Shown here one piece after another: positions 6,995-14,318 of a stretch of DNA of 64,000 bases; position 1 is the stretch's first letter, and every line of letters begins with the position of its first letter. Made by a program: the position numbers and the translations under genes. Below the pieces are notes generated by a model. It had not been told where the DNA came from. It was given only the letters and a program-made list of their open reading frames with translations, and did not search any database. The stretch lies in NCBI GenBank assembly GCA_049718665.1, contig JBNARO010000001.1, positions 1 to 64,000 on the forward strand, written 5' to 3'. Origin of the DNA: NZ13-RE01 sp049718665. Its GTDB lineage: Bacteria > Dictyoglomota > Dictyoglomia > Dictyoglomales > Dictyoglomaceae.

Positions 6995-9069
6995 TTCTTA
7001 ACCTCAATTTCTAAAACATTTCCTTTATAATATAACTTTATTTTTAAATTTTTCCAATGCCCTGGAAGTTTAGGATCAAATATTATTCCTTTTTCATTTA
7101 CTTTTAATCCTAGGAAACCAAAGACTATAGATTCCCATGTTCCTCCAATAGACGCAGAATGGAGTCCTTCTTTTGTGTTTCCCATAATATCTGAAAGATC
7201 CATCTCTGAAGTCCTTCTGAAATATTCATATGCCAAATCTGTAAGTCCTAATCTTGCTCCTACTACTGCATGCATAGATGGAGAAAGAGAAGATGAGTGA
7301 GAAGTTATTGACTCATAATAACTGAAGTTTATTATTTGCTGATCCTCTGGAAATTCGTCCGAAAATAAAAAGAATAATGCAATAACATCTGCTTGCTTTA
7401 TTACTTTACTTCTCATAACTTTCTCATGTCCTAAGTTTTTTTCAATAGAATTTCCTAACTTTTTTATATCCTCCTTTGGTAACTCCTCTAATAGATGAAA
7501 TCCTTCAAATTGTTCTATTAATTTTCCTTGCGATGGCAAGTATATCTTCCTCGCAATATCTTCCCAAATATTTTTCTCCTCTTCTCTGAAACCTAACCTC
7601 TCCTTTATCTCTTTTACCTCTTTTCCACTTTCCTTCTCTAACTTCTCTAAAATCTCTTTAGCCTTTAAAAGATTCCATCTCGCAAGATAATTTGTATAAT
7701 AGTTGTTCCTTACCCCCTCATGAAATTCATCAGGTCCTATCACATCCCATATCTCATATGTATCCCTTAAAGGGTTATATTTCACCCTTGATGCCCAATA
7801 CCTCGCACTCTCTATAAACATCTCAAGCCCATATCTTAAAAGAAATTCTTTATCTTTTGTTACTAAGTAATACTGCCATAATGCCCACATTACATCCCCT
7901 GTTATGTGAATCTCCTGCTCCCCTGTTAGTATCCTTACTTTCTCCCCTGTCTTTGGATCTTTCCCCCATTTTGGTGTCTCTTCTTCTCCTGTATCTGCAC
8001 TCTCCCATGAAATACATGCACCTTCGTATCCTTCTTCTTTTGCCTTCTTTCTATACCCATCTAAGCAGTTATATCTGTAAAGAAGAAGATTTTTTGCTAC
8101 CTCCGGAAATGTGAATAAAAAGAAGGGAAATACAAAAATTTCGTTATCCCAGAATATATGCCCTTTGTATCCTTCCCCACTTAGAGCTTTTGCAGGTATA
8201 CTCACTTTCTCAGAATGCCATGGCGCCATCTGTATTAGTTGAAAAATAGCAAACCTTATGTTCTTTTGAGAAAAATCATCTCCATCTATCTCTATATCAG
8301 CTCTATCCCAAAGTTTGTCCCATATATCTTTGTGCTTTCTCTCAAAATCTTCGTCCTTCTTTTTATCTTTTAATCTTTCCAATGGATCTTCCCCATCTAT
8401 CCTATCTTCTGTTATCCATATGTATTTCTTTAATTTTGCTTTTTCACCTCTTTTTAAATTGGCAGAATATTTCTTCCCTATTCTCCTCTCCTCTATTATT
8501 AAGCTTTCTTCCTCAAATTTTTCCCCTTCATGTTCCAAACGAAAAGCTATCTTTATGTTTGATTCCTTGGTTTTTAAAAGTAAAAATCTTTCATCCTGAT
8601 ATATAGATAAAAGATGGTCGTATCCTTTTTTTCTTCTTGTATCTATCATAGATTCTAATTCTATTTTCACATTATCTTTTGCCTTTATCTCTATCTCCCA
8701 GAATAAAAGATTTTTATCATACATAGACGCAAGTCTTTTTGTATAAACTTCTACTTTTTCATTAGTAATGAATCTTTCTAAAATACCTCCCCTTAAATTA
8801 AGAACTCTTCTGTAATTATCAAATTCTATTCTCTCTCCTTCTACATAAAGATTTGCTAAAAAGGGATTCCCAAGATTTACAAGCTCTGTTACTTCTTCAG
8901 GTGGTCTGTTATATACCCCATTTATAAATAAACCTACTTCCTCTTGATTCCATTCTTCCTCCTCTACTCCTCTTACCCCTAAATATCCATTCCCTAAGGT
9001 GAATACTGTCTCCCACTTTCCTATATTCTCTCTCTCAAACCTTTCTTGGATTATTTCCCATAAATCCAT
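6991..9069 (-). CDS. GH65 glycoside phosphorylase (maltose/kojibiose/trehalose phosphorylase type)
   Basis: A 692-residue family GH65 inverting phosphorylase that uses phosphate to split an alpha-glucosyl disaccharide into beta-glucose 1-phosphate and glucose. Seen: N-terminal beta-sandwich start with GNGYLGVRG, the HIFWDNEIFVFPF segment of the (alpha/alpha)6 barrel, the catalytic-acid region IGPDEFHEGVRNNYYTN around residue 440, and the phosphate-binding THSSSLSPSMHA segment near 590. At 692 residues it is a little short for the family. Which disaccharide is used cannot be told from sequence by eye. It sits downstream of an ABC sugar importer and a LacI regulator; no beta-phosphoglucomutase gene accompanies it in this window. 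Confidence 0.85.
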   Translation of the reverse strand: MDLWEIIQERFERENIGKWETVFTLGNGYLGVRGVEEEEWNQEEVGLFINGVYNRPPEEVTELVNLGNPFLANLYVEGERIEFDNYRRVLNLRGGILERFITNEKVEVYTKRLASMYDKNLLFWEIEIKAKDNVKIELESMIDTRRKKGYDHLLSIYQDERFLLLKTKESNIKIAFRLEHEGEKFEEESLIIEERRIGKKYSANLKRGEKAKLKKYIWITEDRIDGEDPLERLKDKKKDEDFERKHKDIWDKLWDRADIEIDGDDFSQKNIRFAIFQLIQMAPWHSEKVSIPAKALSGEGYKGHIFWDNEIFVFPFFLFTFPEVAKNLLLYRYNCLDGYRKKAKEEGYEGACISWESADTGEEETPKWGKDPKTGEKVRILTGEQEIHITGDVMWALWQYYLVTKDKEFLLRYGLEMFIESARYWASRVKYNPLRDTYEIWDVIGPDEFHEGVRNNYYTNYLARWNLLKAKEILEKLEKESGKEVKEIKERLGFREEEKNIWEDIARKIYLPSQGKLIEQFEGFHLLEELPKEDIKKLGNSIEKNLGHEKVMRSKVIKQADVIALFFLFSDEFPEDQQIINFSYYESITSHSSSLSPSMHAVVGARLGLTDLAYEYFRRTSEMDLSDIMGNTKEGLHSASIGGTWESIVFGFLGLKVNEKGIIFDPKLPGHWKNLKIKLYYKGNVLEIEVKK

Positions 9070-9082
9070 TCTCCTCTCCTCC

Positions 9083-10069
9083 TTAGCTGGTTAATCTGAC
9101 GACTAATTCTAAAGGTAATTCATAATGAAGGGTATTTAAAGGTTTTTGTGAGAGAAGATTAAGTAATATTTTAGCTCCTGTTTCCCCCATTTCTCTCATG
9201 GGTTGCCTTACTGTAGAAAGTCCTAAATATCTGGCATCAGAAATATCATCAAAGCCAATAATTGCAGTATCCTCAGGAATTTGAATTCCTTCTTCTATAA
9301 AAGCTCTCATAACACCGATTGCTTGAATATCAGAGGTACAGAAAACTGCATCGATCTTCTTCCCTTTTTGAAGAAGAATCTTACCTGCTCTGTACCCATC
9401 TTCTAAAGTAAACTCTGCCTGAACATGTAATAATGGATCAAAAGGAATATTAGCTTCTTTTAAAGCTTTTTGAAGTCCTTGATATCTATAAAAACTTGTA
9501 GGAAATCCAAAGGATTCTTCCAAAACTCCACTTACAAAGGCAATATTTCTTCTTCCAATGGAAATAAGATATCTTACTGCCATGTAAGCCCCTTGAATAT
9601 TATCGACATAAACACTGGGAAGATTAGGATGGTAACTATCAATTAAAACTACTGGTTTTCCTGCTTTTTTAAATAATTCCACATCTCTATCGTGAATTTT
9701 AAAAGAAACAATAAGCATTCCATCACATCTATTTAATGTTTCCATAGTCAAAATTTTATCTCTCTCTTCAGGTCTTTCCACATCATAAAGATGTATGGAA
9801 TAAGTAGTTTTAGAAAGAATATTATTTATTCCTCTAATTACTTCTACAAAAAAATCCCGAGTAAAAAACGGAACAACAATAGATATTACATTTGTTTTTT
9901 GGATAGCAAGGGTCCGTGCTACTAAATTAGGAGAATATCCTAATCTTTCCATTACTTCTAATACTTTTCTTCGTGTAGCTTCGCTAACTTTTGGAGAATT
10001 ATTAAGAACTCGAGATACTGTAGCTATACTTACTCCAGCTTCTCTTGCTACATCTTTTATGGTTACCAT
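9083..10069 (-). CDS. LacI-family transcriptional regulator of the alpha-glucoside operon
   Basis: A 328-residue LacI/GalR repressor: N-terminal helix-turn-helix TIKDVAREAGVSIATVSRV (residues 3-21), hinge with LARTLA near 50, then a periplasmic-binding-protein-like sugar-sensing domain ending in the usual TVRQP block. It sits inside the operon it probably controls (adjacent TAG-ATG junction with the upstream permease), so it would regulate itself. Likely binding sites are the palindromes at 13036-13051 and 13144-13163. Effector inferred to be the transported alpha-glucoside. Confidence 0.9.
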   Translation of the reverse strand: MVTIKDVAREAGVSIATVSRVLNNSPKVSEATRRKVLEVMERLGYSPNLVARTLAIQKTNVISIVVPFFTRDFFVEVIRGINNILSKTTYSIHLYDVERPEERDKILTMETLNRCDGMLIVSFKIHDRDVELFKKAGKPVVLIDSYHPNLPSVYVDNIQGAYMAVRYLISIGRRNIAFVSGVLEESFGFPTSFYRYQGLQKALKEANIPFDPLLHVQAEFTLEDGYRAGKILLQKGKKIDAVFCTSDIQAIGVMRAFIEEGIQIPEDTAIIGFDDISDARYLGLSTVRQPMREMGETGAKILLNLLSQKPLNTLHYELPLELVVRLTS

Positions 10070-10894
10070 CTATCCCATAATCCCCGTAAAAGCTATACTT
10101 TTCATTATGTATCTTTGGAATAGGAAGAAGAGGATAACTATAGGTAAAGCATTAAAAATTGAACCTGCTAAAACATAAGAATAGAGAGAATAATACTCAT
10201 TCTTAAACCACGAAAGCCCTAAAGGTAAAGTAAATTTTTCAGGGGTTTGAAGAACAATAAGAGGCCACATGAATTCATTCCAAGTTCCTTGAAAATTAAG
10301 TAAAGCTAAAGCGGAGAGTCCAGGAATAGACACAGGAAGTACTATTTTAAAGAGTATTTGCCATCTATTAGCTCCATCTATGAAAGCGCTTTCTTCTAAT
10401 TCTTTTGGAATACTTTTAAAAAATTGTCTCATAAAGAAAATACCAAAAACTGTTACAAGACTTGGTAAAACTACGCCAGGAAGTTGGTTTACTAATCTCA
10501 GTTTAGATAAAATTATATAATTTGGGACTATGAAAACTTGCCCTGGTATCATCATGCTAAAAAGAATAACAGAAAAAATTGCATTTTTCAAGGGAAAATT
10601 CAAGCGGGCAAAGGCATATCCACCCATGGCACAGAATAAGGTTCTAAAAATAGCTACAAAGATAGACAAAATAAAACTGTTCATGAGCCATTTTGGAAAA
10701 TAGTCTTTAAAAGCAAAAAGCACAGTTTTATAATTATCTAAGGTAAAGGGATTAGGAAATAATTTCGGAGGCATATTAAAAATAGCTTCCTTGGGCATTA
10801 AAGAATAGACAAGGGAAATCCAAAAAGGAGTGGCAGCAATTATTCCCCACAAAATTAAAAAGAAATAAAAAATAAATCTCCAAAACTTTCGCAT
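10070..10894 (-). CDS. Sugar ABC transporter permease, MalG type
   Basis: A 274-residue inner-membrane permease of the carbohydrate uptake family 1 (MalG-like). About six membrane segments are visible, starting FIFYFFLILWGIIAATPFWI. The cytoplasmic EAA loop that docks the ATPase reads ELEESAFIDGANRWQ around residue 165-180. Start supported by AAGGGAGAGAATAAT. It pairs with the MalF-type gene just upstream; no ATPase gene is present in the operon. Confidence 0.9.
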   Translation of the reverse strand: MRKFWRFIFYFFLILWGIIAATPFWISLVYSLMPKEAIFNMPPKLFPNPFTLDNYKTVLFAFKDYFPKWLMNSFILSIFVAIFRTLFCAMGGYAFARLNFPLKNAIFSVILFSMMIPGQVFIVPNYIILSKLRLVNQLPGVVLPSLVTVFGIFFMRQFFKSIPKELEESAFIDGANRWQILFKIVLPVSIPGLSALALLNFQGTWNEFMWPLIVLQTPEKFTLPLGLSWFKNEYYSLYSYVLAGSIFNALPIVILFFLFQRYIMKSIAFTGIMG

Positions 10895-10895
10895 A

Positions 10896-11720
10896 TTATT
10901 CTCTCCCTTCTAATAAGCGACGTTGAATTAAAGTAAAAATAAAGATCACTATACCTAAGATAAAGGCTGCTGCAGAAGCAAGACCCATTTGAGGCTCTAA
11001 TCCTCTCCCAAAGGCTTTATCATAAACATAATATGCCATAGTTAATGTAGAATTTAAGGGACCACCTCGAGTCATAAGATATATCTGATCAAAAACCTGA
11101 AAACACCCTATAGTCCCCATTACAACCACAAAAAGTATTACTGGTTTTAATAAAGGAAGAGTTATTTTCCAAAAAATATCCCATCTATTTGCACCATCAA
11201 TACTGGCAGATTCATATACACTTACTGGAATATCTTGAAGTCCTGCTAAAAAGATAAGTATCATAGTTCCTGTAGTAGACCAAATATTTACTGTAGAAAT
11301 AGTCCATAATGCAGTCTTTGGATTGTTTAACCAGTCTATATTTAAACCCAATATAGAGTTTATAGCTCCAACCCTACTAAAAAGCCATATAAAAATAAGA
11401 GATATTACCACTGAAGAAGTAACTGATGGCAGATAATAAAGAGTCCTAAAGAAACTTCTAAATTTAATATTTTGATCCAGAATGAAAGCAAGTACTAAAG
11501 ATAAAAAGGTTTGAATACTGACAACAGTAATTGTATATTTTAGTGTATTTGGGATAGCATATCCTGTATATTCTGGATCTTTAAATAATTTAACATAATT
11601 TGAAAGTCCTACAAACTCTGGAGAACTTAATAGATTAAATTTATGAAAAGATATATAAAAAGCATAGAAAAAAGAATAAACTGCAAAAATTCCAAAGATA
11701 ATAAAAAAAGGAAGAAGCAT
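10896..11720 (-). CDS. Sugar ABC transporter permease, MalF type
   Basis: A permease of about 274 residues with six membrane segments, the first beginning MLLPFFIIFGIFAVYSFF. The EAA loop reads SVYESASIDGANRWD about two-thirds along. I start it at the ATG at 11720: a longer frame to 11849 would run through the terminator hairpin at 11756-11784 and into the binding-protein gene. The residues KKFLEVLDAYL just before this ATG look family-like and a GAGGTT lies there, so an upstream non-standard start is possible. Partner of the MalG-type gene 1 bp downstream. Confidence 0.85.
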   Translation of the reverse strand: MLLPFFIIFGIFAVYSFFYAFYISFHKFNLLSSPEFVGLSNYVKLFKDPEYTGYAIPNTLKYTITVVSIQTFLSLVLAFILDQNIKFRSFFRTLYYLPSVTSSVVISLIFIWLFSRVGAINSILGLNIDWLNNPKTALWTISTVNIWSTTGTMILIFLAGLQDIPVSVYESASIDGANRWDIFWKITLPLLKPVILFVVVMGTIGCFQVFDQIYLMTRGGPLNSTLTMAYYVYDKAFGRGLEPQMGLASAAAFILGIVIFIFTLIQRRLLEGRE

Positions 11721-11755
11721 TAAATAAGCATCAAGAACCTCTAAGAATTTCTTAG

Positions 11756-11784
11756 AAAAAAGGGGGCTCCAGTAGGAGCCCCCA
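11756..11784 (-). terminator. Intrinsic terminator/attenuator between binding protein and permeases
   Basis: A 9-bp perfect stem GGGGGCTCC (11762-11770) with GGAGCCCCC (11775-11783), 4-nt loop, followed on the minus strand by six T (11756-11761). It sits 7 bp after the binding-protein stop, so most transcripts should end here and only read-through supplies the permeases. Confidence 0.85.
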
Positions 11785-11790
11785 TCTCTT

Positions 11791-13005
11791 TTACTCTTTA
11801 AGCTCAGTATTAATCTTTTGAGCAGCATTTTTAAATGCCTCCTCTTCACTTACGCCAGCAAGATAAATTTGCTCTAATGCTTTACTAATATTATCCAATA
11901 CTACATGCCCTTTTATTCCAAATTTAAATGGAGTTCCATAACTTGCTCCCTTAAATATGACTAAGGATATTGGATCTGTTATTTCTTTCTCTAAAGCTTT
12001 TCTTGTAGGAAGAGCAAAACCACTTCTTAAAACTCTCAACTGATTCTCAGCCCCTGTGAGATATGCTACTAATCTAAAAGCAGCATCAGCAACCTTAGAT
12101 CGCTTCGAGATAGAGTAAGCTACTGTGAAAATGAGATTTGCTCTCCCCTTTGGACCAGAGGGTAATTCTACTGCCCCATATTTTACATTTGGAAATTGTT
12201 CTTTAAGATAAGGTACCATCCATCCACCCTCTAAAACCATTGCCACCTGCTCTCTTCCAAAAGCTTCTCCTGGCCATCCCGCTCCAACATCAGATGGAAT
12301 TATCCCAATTCCTTCCTTTCTGAAAGATGTATAGAATTTTGCTGCAGAAATTACCTCAGGAGAATCAATTAGTGCCTTTTTCTCATCCTTAGTTAAAATT
12401 TTTCCACCATTTGCCAGTGCAAAAGGAATAAATCTTGCTGCATCTGCGGGAACTGCTAAGCCTTTCACACCTGTTTTTTCTGTTATTATTTTTGCAGCTT
12501 TTTTCAAATCATCCCAAGTCCATTTATCAGTAGGTTCAGGAATTCCCGCTTTTGCAAAGAGTGATTTATTATAGAATAAAGCAAGAGTATTGAAATCTTT
12601 TGGAATTCCATAATATATTTTCCCTTTTGCAAAAGCATTGATTAAAGCTGGAACAAAATCTTCAGGTTTAATTTTATACTTTGACATGTAATAATTTATG
12701 GGGAGTAAAACATTTTGTTTTATATAGAATGCAGATTGATAAACATCCATATAGAAGACATCTGGCTCTGTTCCTGCTGCTAACATAGTTTGGAGTCTCA
12801 TCCAATAATCACCTGTGATAGGTTCATAAACAACCTTTACATCAGGGTTTGCTTTTTCAAAGTCTGCGATTTGTTCTTTTAATAATTTAGTTTCTTCAGG
12901 ACTCGCTGCCCAACCAGAGAGTCTTACTGTTTTTTGGGGTTGAGCTATTCCTATAGTAAGAGAAAGAATTAGAAGAAATGCTAAGAACCCAATATACCTC
13001 TTCAT
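11791..13005 (-). CDS. Extracellular solute-binding protein of an alpha-glucoside ABC importer (MalE type)
   Basis: A 404-residue family-1 sugar-binding protein. A signal peptide (KR start, then hydrophobic LAFLLILSLTIGIA) is followed by the typical start KTVRLSGWAASPEETKLL and the ITGDYWMRLQTMLAAGTEPD region. No lipobox cysteine is obvious, so it is probably released to the periplasm or surface. First gene of the operon, next to the promoter at 13063-13091, and followed by a strong terminator, which favours binding-protein excess. Substrate assignment as alpha-glucoside is inferred from the GH65 gene downstream. Confidence 0.9.
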   Translation of the reverse strand: MKRYIGFLAFLLILSLTIGIAQPQKTVRLSGWAASPEETKLLKEQIADFEKANPDVKVVYEPITGDYWMRLQTMLAAGTEPDVFYMDVYQSAFYIKQNVLLPINYYMSKYKIKPEDFVPALINAFAKGKIYYGIPKDFNTLALFYNKSLFAKAGIPEPTDKWTWDDLKKAAKIITEKTGVKGLAVPADAARFIPFALANGGKILTKDEKKALIDSPEVISAAKFYTSFRKEGIGIIPSDVGAGWPGEAFGREQVAMVLEGGWMVPYLKEQFPNVKYGAVELPSGPKGRANLIFTVAYSISKRSKVADAAFRLVAYLTGAENQLRVLRSGFALPTRKALEKEITDPISLVIFKGASYGTPFKFGIKGHVVLDNISKALEQIYLAGVSEEEAFKNAAQKINTELKE

Positions 13006-13035
13006 TTTTTATACCCCCATAACTTTTAAATTTTA

Positions 13036-13051
13036 GGGAAAGCGCTTTCCC
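13036..13051. promoter_or_regulatory. LacI-type operator O1
   Basis: A perfect 16-bp palindrome GGGAAAGCGCTTTCCC with the central CG typical of LacI-family sites. It begins about 12 bp downstream of the -10 box of the binding-protein promoter, covering the expected first 20 transcribed bases, where a bound repressor would block transcription. Confidence 0.8.
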
Positions 13052-13062
13052 AACCGACTATA

Positions 13063-13091
13063 AATTTAAAAAATTTTTAGGAAAATGTCAA
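13063..13091 (-). promoter_or_regulatory. Promoter of the alpha-glucoside operon
   Basis: On the minus strand a perfect TTGACA (13086-13091), a 17-bp gap and TAAATT (13063-13068), followed by operator O1 and, 58 bp after the -10, the binding-protein ATG preceded by GGGGGT. Confidence 0.75.
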
Positions 13092-13143
13092 GAGGAAAAT
13101 ATCTCTTCAATCTAAATTCTAAATGAAAAATTTTCCCCACTTT

Positions 13144-13163
13144 TTGTGAAAACACTTTCACAA
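13144..13163. promoter_or_regulatory. Second LacI-type operator O2
   Basis: Inverted repeat with 8-bp arms, TTGTGAAA and TTTCACAA on the minus strand. Its core GAAAACACTTTC matches the O1 core GAAAGCGCTTTC at 10 of 12 positions. Its centre is 110 bp from that of O1, close to a whole number of helical turns, which would suit repression by looping. It overlaps the stop codon of the gene at 13158 and has no T-run, so it is not a typical terminator. Confidence 0.55.
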
Positions 13164-13568
13164 CTCCTTTATAACTTCTTCCAATTTCTCCTTTATCTCT
13201 AAAAGAATCTTTTTCAAACTCTCAATTTTTGAAATCCCAGAAAGTAATGTATCAGGATTAATTTCACCTGATTTCAACATCTCAAAGGTTTCATTAACTA
13301 ATTTTCCTGCTTTAGAAGAGCCTTTAATATGTTCCCTTATAGTTGCCTCTGTTCTACCAAGCTCTTCTGCTATCTCAGAAACACTCATACCTGCTTTTGA
13401 TCTTGCAAGAGCGCCTGCTGCCACTGCAAGACTATCTACCCATGTCAATCTCTCAGTAGAATCTCTTATCTCTTTAATTACTTCTTCTCTAAAAAGAGTT
13501 GCTATTAAAAGGGAAGTCTCAAGCTTATGAATTTCTTCTTTACTTAAAGGATTAAAATTAAGCTGCAT
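13158..13568 (-). CDS. HTH protein associated with KaiC/RAD55-like ATPase
   Basis: A 136-residue soluble protein with a helix-turn-helix in the middle (MSVSEIAEELGRTEATIREH, about residues 60-79) and a C-terminal helical, coiled-coil-like tail rich in K, E, I and L. It resembles the small regulatory partners that accompany KaiC/RadA-like ATPases in thermophiles (recognised from memory). It starts 3 bp after the stop of the KaiC-like gene, with AAGGAGGGG before the ATG, so the two are surely co-expressed. Whether it binds DNA is not known. Confidence 0.7.
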   Translation of the reverse strand: MQLNFNPLSKEEIHKLETSLLIATLFREEVIKEIRDSTERLTWVDSLAVAAGALARSKAGMSVSEIAEELGRTEATIREHIKGSSKAGKLVNETFEMLKSGEINPDTLLSGISKIESLKKILLEIKEKLEEVIKEL

Positions 13569-13571
13569 TTT

Positions 13572-14300
13572 TCACCCCTCCTTATCCTTCGAATTATTAA
13601 CAAAAACTATTATCCCCTCATTAGTAATATCAAAAGGATGTCTTCTCATGGAATGAGAAGTTCCTCTCATTTTCCAGACTACAAGACTTCTTTTTAAAGT
13701 TCCATCTATCTCATCCAAATCAAGTCTTATAATTCCATCAACACCATGTTCAACTCCAGGTCCTCCAAAACCCTTTTCAGTAACTGAGACCTGACTTACA
13801 AATAAAGAGGTACACCCAAGACCAGCTAAAACCTTTTTAAGTTGGAAAATAACACTTCTTGCAATAGCGGGTTTTGAAATATAAAGAGTTGTGACTGAAT
13901 CAATAACAACTCTTTTGATTTGATGTTCTTTAATAGCTCTTCTTAAAATGTCTGCCAATTCTCTTTCATCAGTTATATCTTTCACTATATATTCTTCGTA
14001 TTCTGCACTACTTCCTATTCCTCCTGTAAAGGCATCTATTATCACAAAATTTCCATTTCTCTCATAAGAAGAAACATCCCATCCAAACTGTTCCATATTT
14101 TTTCTAACCTGAACTGGATGCTCTTCAAGGGCGACATAAACCCCATTTTCTCCTGTAAGAAGTCCATTCCACAAAAATTGTTGACAGAAAATTGTCTTTC
14201 CTGTTCCTGGTCCCCCAGAAAGCAAAACAATATTTCTCTCAGGAATTCCCCCATGAAGAATCTCATCCATTCCAGGTATTCCCGTTTTAACTTTTTTCAT
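13572..14300 (-). CDS. KaiC/RAD55-family RecA-like ATPase
   Basis: A 242-residue single-domain RecA-fold ATPase of the KaiC/RAD55 group. It begins KKVKTGIPGMDEILHGGIP, with Walker A GGPGTGKT at residues 29-36 and a Walker B ending RVVIDSVTTLY near 125. Then comes QVSVTEKGFGGPGVEHGVDG, the conserved KaiC-like loop. Such single-domain proteins are common in archaea and thermophiles, and roles in recombination, signalling or regulation have been proposed but not settled. It is encoded 18 bp after reverse gyrase and 3 bp before an HTH partner, hinting at a role tied to DNA topology or its control. Confidence 0.85.
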   Translation of the reverse strand: MKKVKTGIPGMDEILHGGIPERNIVLLSGGPGTGKTIFCQQFLWNGLLTGENGVYVALEEHPVQVRKNMEQFGWDVSSYERNGNFVIIDAFTGGIGSSAEYEEYIVKDITDERELADILRRAIKEHQIKRVVIDSVTTLYISKPAIARSVIFQLKKVLAGLGCTSLFVSQVSVTEKGFGGPGVEHGVDGIIRLDLDEIDGTLKRSLVVWKMRGTSHSMRRHPFDITNEGIIVFVNNSKDKEG

Positions 14301-14318
14301 GTTTCTCTCCCCTTTAAA

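Noticed and set aside
11721..11849. Longer N-terminus for the MalF-type permease
   Set aside because: It would translate through a terminator hairpin and the end of the binding-protein gene and gives a charged, unfamily-like leader.
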